From an uncultured Legionella sp. (lineage in GTDB: Bacteria > Pseudomonadota > Gammaproteobacteria > Legionellales > Legionellaceae): a stretch of 12,675 nt of DNA. Shown here piece after piece: positions 8,133 through 12,675 of the stretch. The first letter of the stretch is position 1. Each line of letters starts with the position of its first letter. The position numbers and the translations under genes are program-made. The notes under the pieces were generated by a model, which had not been told where the DNA came from, made no database searches, and worked only from the letters and a program-made list of their open reading frames with translations. The DNA lies in assembly GCA_903885895.1 (NCBI GenBank), contig CAISKC010000064.1:1-12675 (forward strand). The letters are read 5' to 3'.

Positions 8133-8937
8133 TAATAACTCTCAATCGGTAGTGTTGATCACGGGGGCGTCAAATGGTCTGGGTAAAGCACTTGCTGCTG
8201 TTTATGCCAAGGCGGGGCACAATTTACTATTAACTGGGCGCGATGCCAGCGCTTTACAAGAAACAGTAGCCCTTGCGGAGGCGGCGGGCGTGATCGTTTT
8301 TAGCATTGTTCAAGATTTTTCGGCCAGTGATGCGGTAGACAAGATAATCACTTTCATCGAATCCAAGCATCTCAATATTGCAGTTCTCATCAATAACGCA
8401 GGACTAGGTTCGCATTCAAACTTTGCTCATCTTCCAGAAGAAGAAGCACGCATGTTGTTAGCGGTCAATATTCAAAGCTTAGTGCTACTTACGAACAGAA
8501 TTGTTCCAATGATGCTGCTGAAAAAACAGGGGTCTATTGTAAATATTGCTTCTGTGTATGCATATGCGTCAATTCCAGGACAAGTACTTTACGCAGCCAG
8601 CAAAGCCTTCGTAAAATCTTTCTCATTAGGATTGAGCTTTGATTTGAAGCGCTACGGTATTCATGTTAGCTGCATATGCCCAGGTTCTACTACTCAGACA
8701 AAATTCCGAAAACGGATTGGATTGCAAGTTGACATCAAGCGTTTTTCTGCCCCAGCTGAGGTGATTGCTGAGAGGATTTATATTGCTCTAAAAAAATCTC
8801 CTCGGGTCTATATCCCTCTTTGGTACAATAAATTTTTTGTTTTTTTAATGCAATGTACCCCAGCTGTTTTCATGGCAAATGTTGGTGCATTTGTTGTGTA
8901 TCGTTTAAGAAAAACTAAGGAAATCTCACGTGAGTAA
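8125..8937 (+). CDS. Short-chain dehydrogenase/reductase, possibly acyl/alkyl-DHAP reductase
   Basis: This is a classical NAD(P)-dependent SDR of 270 residues. The cofactor motif TGASNGLG is at 13-20, NNAG at 90-93, the catalytic Ser at 143, and the Y-x3-K pair at Tyr156 and Lys160 in YAASKAF; CPGSTTQT follows at 185-192. The C-terminal region after about residue 220 is hydrophobic (FFVFLMQC and onward), suggesting membrane contact. SDRs such as yeast Ayr1 and mammalian PexRAP reduce acyl/alkyl-DHAP to 1-acyl/alkyl-glycerol-3-phosphate, and placement straight after the AGPS-like gene makes that role attractive. A fatty acyl-CoA reductase activity is an alternative. The ATG lies inside the end of the AGPS-like gene with GAGGG about 5 bases upstream. 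The family is certain; the substrate is inferred. Confidence 0.85.
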   Translation: MDSNNSQSVVLITGASNGLGKALAAVYAKAGHNLLLTGRDASALQETVALAEAAGVIVFSIVQDFSASDAVDKIITFIESKHLNIAVLINNAGLGSHSNFAHLPEEEARMLLAVNIQSLVLLTNRIVPMMLLKKQGSIVNIASVYAYASIPGQVLYAASKAFVKSFSLGLSFDLKRYGIHVSCICPGSTTQTKFRKRIGLQVDIKRFSAPAEVIAERIYIALKKSPRVYIPLWYNKFFVFLMQCTPAVFMANVGAFVVYRLRKTKEISRE

Positions 8938-10198
8938 ATCTAATCTATCCCAGTTTATAGCCGAAAATTTACAACGCCGTGAAGCTCAAGAAAAAAGTAT
9001 CATTGAGCTTCCAGAGCTTAATTTAAGACGTAAAGATTCTATAGAACAGGCTGAGGAGCGTCTTAATCAAGCTAGAGTTACTGATGCGGTTAAAAATCGA
9101 CTACTTTCAAAAATGGCGCGTGATGATTTCAATGCTTACACAGCTAATATTGAAAATTATATTGGCACTATCACAATGCCATTGGGATTGGCTGGTCCAT
9201 TGTCTATCAAAGGCAGTCATGCTAAAGGAGATTATTATATTCCATTGGCTACTACAGAAGCCGCTTTAGTTGCCTCATATAATCGAGGATTAAAAGTGAT
9301 GCGTGCATCGGGTGGATGTGTCTCACTAGTTTTGAATAATGCAGTCCAAAGGGCGCCTTGCTTTGTATTTGATAACCTTATCCAAGCAGCTCAATTTTGT
9401 GTTTGGATTGGTGAATGTTTTTCTGATTTGAAGGAAGTAGCCGAACAGACTACGCGTTTTGGTAAATTACGAGATATCGAGCATCATTTGGATAGTAATT
9501 TAGTGGTATTAGTGTTTCATTACAGCACTAGCCAAGCGGCAGGCCAAAATATGGTTACCTTGGCAACTGAAGCAGCCTACGAATATATTCTGACTTATTG
9601 TCCTATAAAACCTCGATCAAGTCTGGTGGAGGCCAACGCTTCTGGTGATAAGAAAATGAGTTTTAGATCTATGCTTGGAGTTCGGGGTTATAAAATATCC
9701 GCAGAAGTCTGTATTCCCTTTGGTGTGTTTGAAAAACATATGGGAACAAATGCCAAAGTTTTTTTAGAACATGCAAAAATTCTACAAGAAGCGAATGCCT
9801 TAAACTTTAATTTAAATCCGCATTTGCATTTTGCTAATGCATTAGCAGCCATCTTTATTGCATGTGGCCAAGATGTGGCGTGTGTGGCTGAAGCTGCGAC
9901 AGGGATGAGTAAAATAACTGCTTATGATGCAGATCATATATACGCTTCTGTCACAATGCCTAATATTATTGTTGGAACCGTAGGTGGTGGAACAAACTTG
10001 CCTACCCAAAAAGCTTGTATAGATTTACTGAATTTAAAATGTGAAGAAAATCCTTCTGCAGAATTTGCAGAAATTATTGCAGGGGTTTGTTTAGCTGGGG
10101 AACTATCTTTAGGTGCAGCCATTAGTAATGGCGATTTTGCAAGAGCTCATAAAGTTTTGGCCAGAGTTCGTCGTAAATCGTATGTAGGGCAAGTATAA
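8930..10198 (+). CDS. Hydroxymethylglutaryl-CoA reductase, class I-like
   Basis: HMG-CoA reductase reduces HMG-CoA to mevalonate with NADPH, the committed step of the mevalonate isoprenoid pathway. This 422-residue soluble form has no membrane domain. Visible: ENYIGTITMPLGLAGPL (75-91), PLATTEAALVAS (105-116) with catalytic Glu110, SGDKKMS with Lys241, ACGQD with Asp315, the nucleotide-region TMPNIIVGTVGGGTNLP (342-358), and His407 in the C-terminal tail. All four expected catalytic residues are present. The usual class I GDAMGMN/GDAAGQN dinucleotide motif reads SQAAGQNM (201-208), so the conserved Asp is Gln. The start is GTG at 8930, with AAGGA about 8 bases upstream, overlapping the SDR end by 8 bases. 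It could serve isoprenoid synthesis, but coupling to ether-lipid-type genes is unexplained. Confidence 0.92.
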   Translation: MSKSNLSQFIAENLQRREAQEKSIIELPELNLRRKDSIEQAEERLNQARVTDAVKNRLLSKMARDDFNAYTANIENYIGTITMPLGLAGPLSIKGSHAKGDYYIPLATTEAALVASYNRGLKVMRASGGCVSLVLNNAVQRAPCFVFDNLIQAAQFCVWIGECFSDLKEVAEQTTRFGKLRDIEHHLDSNLVVLVFHYSTSQAAGQNMVTLATEAAYEYILTYCPIKPRSSLVEANASGDKKMSFRSMLGVRGYKISAEVCIPFGVFEKHMGTNAKVFLEHAKILQEANALNFNLNPHLHFANALAAIFIACGQDVACVAEAATGMSKITAYDADHIYASVTMPNIIVGTVGGGTNLPTQKACIDLLNLKCEENPSAEFAEIIAGVCLAGELSLGAAISNGDFARAHKVLARVRRKSYVGQV

Positions 10199-10268
10199 AG
10201 TAATGAGTTTTTTATTAGTATTCTAAAGAAAACGTCCAATATCTGTACCACGACAAAATTACGAATTT

Positions 10269-10274
10269 AGGAGG
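10269..10274 (+). promoter_or_regulatory. Strong Shine-Dalgarno of the second acyltransferase
   Basis: AGGAGG lies 8 bases before the ATG at 10283 and fixes that start. It is the strongest ribosome binding site in the accessory block; the upstream overlapping genes rely on weaker sites or coupling. The preceding gap from the HMG-CoA reductase stop (10199-10268) is AT-rich, and I see no convincing promoter or terminator in it. Confidence 0.7.
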
Positions 10275-10282
10275 TTGAGAAG

Positions 10283-11074
10283 ATGAGTAAATTACAAAAA
10301 AATATGCTTATTCAATTTTTAAATTATGTTAGTTTAAGCGTGTTCATTGTGTTGGTAATGCCCATGTTCCTCATTATTCCGGTAATTAAAATATTAATAG
10401 GAAAAAAAATAGCCTATAAAGTACAAATATTTTGGATGCGAATCTGGTTGGTTTGTTTTGGCATATCCAGACGATGCAGAATTCATCCTGATATAGATAA
10501 AAATGAATGCTATATTTACATGTCAGAACATTTTTCTGCTCACGACATCCCGCTTTGGAAAGCGACTATACCCAATGAAGCGTATGGTCTAAGTGCACGA
10601 GAATTTGCGAATGTACCTGTATATGGCTGGATATTACATCTTATGGGAACGCATTTTATCGAAAGACGAAATGCAAGACAAGCTATGGCAGACTTAGAAG
10701 CTGTAAGCATGAAAATGAAACAAGATCAAAGTTCTCTTTTGCTAGTTCCTACCGGAACACGCGCTTCAAATGCAGATTTACTACCTTTTAAAAGAGGGGT
10801 ATTTCAATTTGCCGCTTCTTTAAAATATCCCATTGTTCCAGTTTACCTTATTGGTATCGAGCATTTGATTTTGGGAAAAAACTTTATTCGCCCAGGCCGT
10901 GTAGAAGTTGTTTGTGGTGCGCCTATTTTGCCAGAAGAGCATCCTGAAGCTTTTTCAAATCGTGAATCTTTGTTGGTATTAGTTCGTGAGCGAATGCAAC
11001 ATGAGGGTGGGTTATTACGAAATAATGTTCATGAATGGCTTCAAGCTATCAATCAATCTAAATTAGGCAGTTGA
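10283..11074 (+). CDS. PlsC-type acyltransferase (LPLAT family), membrane-anchored
   Basis: This glycerophospholipid acyltransferase has 263 residues. An N-terminal hydrophobic stretch (about 13-40) should anchor it in the inner membrane. Motif I is EHFSAHD (82-88), keeping the catalytic H-x4-D pair with Glu in place of the usual Asn. Motif II is GTHFIERR (122-129). Motif III is PTGTR (156-160), where the normally conserved Glu of PEGTR is Thr. Motif IV is IVPVY (184-188). Motif III binds the phosphate end of the acceptor, so the acceptor or its binding mode may differ from ordinary PlsC. Position at the end of the AGPS-SDR-HMGR run suggests sn-2 acylation of alkyl-glycerol-3-phosphate, or an acyl-DHAP-forming role; both are inference. 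No intact substitute for the broken minus-strand acyltransferase is seen elsewhere in the window. Confidence 0.83.
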   Translation: MSKLQKNMLIQFLNYVSLSVFIVLVMPMFLIIPVIKILIGKKIAYKVQIFWMRIWLVCFGISRRCRIHPDIDKNECYIYMSEHFSAHDIPLWKATIPNEAYGLSAREFANVPVYGWILHLMGTHFIERRNARQAMADLEAVSMKMKQDQSSLLLVPTGTRASNADLLPFKRGVFQFAASLKYPIVPVYLIGIEHLILGKNFIRPGRVEVVCGAPILPEEHPEAFSNRESLLVLVRERMQHEGGLLRNNVHEWLQAINQSKLGS

Positions 11075-11082
11075 GTGACTCA
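11072..11082. repeat. 11-base palindrome TGAGT-G-ACTCA at the acyltransferase stop
   Basis: TGAGTGACTCA is a perfect palindrome about its central base. It includes the stop codon of the second acyltransferase and directly abuts the larger inverted repeat that follows. It may be part of the same structure or an accidental palindrome; no function can be read from it. Confidence 0.4.
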
Positions 11083-11176
11083 TGCGCTGATTTTTCGAGT
11101 TTTTGATGATTTTTTATTGAAGGCGTGTCCTCTATGCTGTGATGAAAATAATTAAAAAACTCGAGAAATCAGTGCG
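11083..11176. repeat. Imperfect inverted repeat with 22-base arms
   Basis: The left arm (11083-11104) and right arm (11155-11176) pair along their whole length when G-T wobbles are allowed. The 18-base cores (11087-11104 and 11155-11172) differ at one position, itself a wobble. About 50 bases separate them. The element sits between the last accessory gene and the tpiA promoter region. It could form a long RNA hairpin that ends or protects the accessory transcript, although no T-run follows the right arm as an intrinsic terminator would need. It could also be a small MITE-like element; I see no target-site duplication. Confidence 0.65.
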
Positions 11177-11301
11177 ATAGGTGTCGTAATAGATTCATGT
11201 CTCATTAAGGATTAGGGGTTAAAAGAAATTGAACAAAGGCAGTTTATTTGTTAACTCTGCTAGTTTTCGGTTAAGTTCAGCGTAAAAATTGCGTAAAGTT
11301 T

Positions 11302-11330
11302 TTGCCAATTTCTATCTCTGATGTAATACT
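11302..11330 (+). promoter_or_regulatory. Candidate upstream tpiA promoter
   Basis: A -35 box TTGCCA (11302-11307, 5 of 6) is followed by 17 bases and AATACT (11325-11330, 4 of 6), preceded by TG in the extended -10 position. Use of this site would give tpiA a leader of roughly 115-120 bases. It is a pattern match only. Confidence 0.35.
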
Positions 11331-11396
11331 TCTCTTTTTACGTAATAATGAGTTGACGTACCGCTAAACATTTTTGGTTGTCACGCTCCACTTTGC

Positions 11397-11425
11397 TTAT
11401 CAGAAATCTGAGCTTGATGTAAAAT
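11397..11425 (+). promoter_or_regulatory. Candidate proximal tpiA promoter
   Basis: TTATCA (11397-11402, 4 of 6) and TAAAAT (11420-11425, 5 of 6) are separated by 17 bases. The start of transcription would fall near 11432, just ahead of the ribosome binding site AGGGA at 11441. This would let tpiA-secG be expressed independently of the accessory block. It is a pattern match only. Confidence 0.4.
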
Positions 11426-11454
11426 AACTGTGTAGAACCTAGGGATGGATGCCT

Positions 11455-12210
11455 ATGCGACAAAAATTTGTAATGGGTAATTGGAAGATGAATGGTCAAT
11501 TACCACAGATCATTGCTTTGATACATGAGTTGTTGGTCACTTGCCCCAAGCAAGCCTTAGCGCACACGGTTGTATTTGCACCTACTATTTATTTACCGGA
11601 ACTTAGCATTTTATTGGCTGGAAAGCATATAGGATTGGGCGCTCAGAATGTATATCCTAAAGATTCGGGACCCTATACTGGTGAGGTCAGTGGTCCTATG
11701 CTGACAGATTATCATTGCAAGTATGTATTAGTGGGGCATTCAGAGCGTAGAACCATCTTTCATGAAGATGAAAAATTTGTTGCAGAAAAATTCCACCATG
11801 TAAAAGAACATGGTATGATACCCGTTTTATGCGTTGGCGAGACGGAAAAAGACCGTAATGCAGGTTTGATGGAACAAACGTTATCACGTCAACTTTCCGC
11901 CGTGTTTTTTGATGGTAGAGCGAGTTTACAAGATTGCGTGATTGCTTATGAACCGGTTTGGGCCATAGGTACCGGTCAGACCGCTACACCAGAGCAGACA
12001 CAACATGCTCATGCATTTATTCGTCAGTTTTTGTCACAATATGATCGACACGACGCACAAACACTACCCATCCTATATGGAGGGAGCGTGAATGCGGAAA
12101 ACGCTAAGGCCTTGTTTGCCATGGTGGATGTTGATGGTGGGTTAGTTGGCGGCGCGTCGTTGCACGCACAACAGTTTGGAGAAATTGTAAAATGTATCAA
12201 TTATTGCTGA
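11455..12210 (+). CDS. tpiA: Triose-phosphate isomerase TpiA
   Basis: TpiA interconverts dihydroxyacetone phosphate and glyceraldehyde-3-phosphate in glycolysis and gluconeogenesis. The TIM-barrel protein has about 251 residues, normal for the family. Near the N-terminus is GNWKMNG with the substrate-binding Asn and Lys; VGHSERR holds the catalytic His; AYEPVWAIGTG carries the catalytic Glu; and the phosphate-binding YGGSVN and GGLVGGASL follow. I chose ATG 11455 over the in-frame ATG 11449 because AGGGA (11441-11445) lies 9 bases before it but only 3 before the other, and because MRQKFVMGNWK matches the usual TpiA start. It overlaps secG by 19 bases. Confidence 0.96.
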   Translation: MRQKFVMGNWKMNGQLPQIIALIHELLVTCPKQALAHTVVFAPTIYLPELSILLAGKHIGLGAQNVYPKDSGPYTGEVSGPMLTDYHCKYVLVGHSERRTIFHEDEKFVAEKFHHVKEHGMIPVLCVGETEKDRNAGLMEQTLSRQLSAVFFDGRASLQDCVIAYEPVWAIGTGQTATPEQTQHAHAFIRQFLSQYDRHDAQTLPILYGGSVNAENAKALFAMVDVDGGLVGGASLHAQQFGEIVKCINYC

Positions 12211-12509
12211 TCATCCATATATTGATTGCGATAGCTATTGTAGGCTTGGTTCTGATGCAGCATGGTAAAGGTGCTGATATTGGTGCTGCGTTTGGCTCAG
12301 GCGCGTCCAATACTGTTTTTGGTAGTCAGGGTACAGGTAGCTTCCTGTTTAAACTCACGGGTGGATTAGTGCTCACCTTTTTTGCTACAAGTGTTTCGTT
12401 ATCTGCCATGGTTGCACAACAATATCATGTTTCCATGACAATACCGACAGAGGAAGTGCAGACATCAGCACCTGATTTGATGCCTTTGCCCTTGCCAGAT
12501 AAGAAATAG
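12192..12509 (+). CDS. secG: Protein-export membrane subunit SecG
   Basis: SecG is the small non-essential subunit of the SecYEG translocon and supports SecA-driven export across the inner membrane. The 105-residue protein has two membrane segments (about 2-20 and 53-76) linked by the conserved cytoplasmic stretch QHGKGADIGAAFGSG and SNTVFG. A polar, Pro-rich tail ends the protein. GGAG lies about 10 bases before the ATG, which sits within the last codons of tpiA, so the two are translationally linked. Confidence 0.95.
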   Translation: MYQLLLIIHILIAIAIVGLVLMQHGKGADIGAAFGSGASNTVFGSQGTGSFLFKLTGGLVLTFFATSVSLSAMVAQQYHVSMTIPTEEVQTSAPDLMPLPLPDKK

Positions 12510-12541
12510 TGTAACTTTCTAGTTTCGTTATTCTGTGCGTA

Positions 12542-12592
12542 GCGAAGGATCTCTTTGTTAACTGCAGGAGATCTTTCGCGCAAACATGCGCG
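12542..12592 (+). other. Two overlapping hairpins between secG and tRNA-Leu
   Basis: A first stem pairs GCGAAGGATCTC (12542-12553) with GAGATCTTTCGC (12568-12579), 12 base pairs with one G-T wobble and a 14-base loop. A second stem pairs CGCGC (12577-12581) with GCGCG (12588-12592) around AAACAT. They share bases 12577-12579, so both cannot form fully at once. No T-run follows, so this is not a standard intrinsic terminator. Possible roles are a partial terminator, an RNA processing site between secG and the tRNA, or mRNA protection. Confidence 0.5.
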
Positions 12593-12631
12593 TTCAGGAT
12601 CACGTACTTAGAGCGTTAAAAAATGTATGAA

Positions 12632-12675
12632 ACCGAAGTGGTGGAATTGGTAGACACGCCGTCTTGAGGGGGCGG
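12632..12675 (+). tRNA. tRNA-Leu (anticodon GAG), 5' part only
   Basis: The 5' acceptor strand ACCGAAG, the D-arm TGGTGGAATTGGTAGACAC and the anticodon arm are visible. The anticodon stem pairs CCGTC with GGCGG around the loop TTGAGGG, placing anticodon GAG at 12666-12668. The D-arm is typical of leucine tRNAs. The gene runs past the window end, so the variable arm, T-arm and 3' acceptor are missing. E. coli has the same tRNA after secG (leuU). Confidence 0.9.

Larger units (their letters stand above)
11177..11454 (+). other. Intergenic region upstream of tpiA
   Basis: Together with the preceding inverted repeat, this forms a gap of about 380 bases without a gene between the accessory block and tpiA. 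No open frame here looks coding. It holds two candidate promoters, listed separately, and two close copies of GCGTAAA (11280-11286 and 11291-11297), 11 bases apart, about one helical turn. That spacing could suit a regulator but may be chance. No RNA gene or riboswitch is recognised. Confidence 0.5.

Noticed and set aside
11280..11311. GCGTAAA repeats and the AAATTG/CAATTT pair upstream of tpiA as a CRISPR or iteron array
   Set aside because: There are only two 7-base direct copies and one 6-base inverted pair, far too few and too short for an array or an origin.
11455..12210. tpiA as part of the ether-lipid cluster because it makes DHAP
   Set aside because: tpiA-secG-tRNA-Leu is a conserved housekeeping neighbourhood, and a 380-base gap with its own candidate promoters separates it from the accessory genes. 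The DHAP link is probably coincidence.

Overview
The window comes from a gammaproteobacterial chromosome. The order rlmE-ftsH-folP-glmM ... tpiA-secG-tRNA-Leu(GAG) is the conserved housekeeping block of this class. E. coli has rlmE-ftsH-folP-glmM-secG-leuU, and several other gammaproteobacteria have tpiA between glmM and secG. The low GC and the protein flavour suggest a Legionella/Coxiella-like lineage, but that placement is inference, not proof.

Layout: (1) 1-90, upstream region with a perfect palindrome. (2) 91-4928, rlmE, then ftsH-folP-glmM, the last three joined by 4-base start/stop overlaps. (3) About 4930-11180, an AT-richer accessory block of six genes between glmM and tpiA: a TMEM189/CarF (PEDS1)-type desaturase (+); a PlsC-type acyltransferase on the minus strand, broken by one in-frame TGA; and a plus-strand run of alkyl-DHAP synthase-like flavoenzyme, short-chain dehydrogenase, HMG-CoA reductase and a second PlsC-type acyltransferase. 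(4) 11075-11454, a long intergenic region with a large imperfect inverted repeat and candidate tpiA promoters. (5) 11455-12509, tpiA and secG overlapping by 19 bases, then a hairpin-rich spacer and the 5' half of a tRNA-Leu(GAG) cut by the window end.

The main point of interest is block 3. Its genes match most steps of the oxygen-dependent, animal-type ether lipid/plasmalogen route. An acyltransferase could make acyl-DHAP. The AGPS-like enzyme would swap the acyl chain for a fatty alcohol. The SDR could reduce alkyl-DHAP, and the second acyltransferase could add the sn-2 chain. The PEDS1/CarF-like desaturase would then make the vinyl ether bond. A fatty acyl-CoA reductase to supply the alcohol is not visible here, and an HMG-CoA reductase translationally linked to the SDR is unexpected. 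The pathway reading is inferred from family membership and co-location. The family calls for the desaturase, the AGPS-like enzyme and the HMG-CoA reductase rest on clear motifs.
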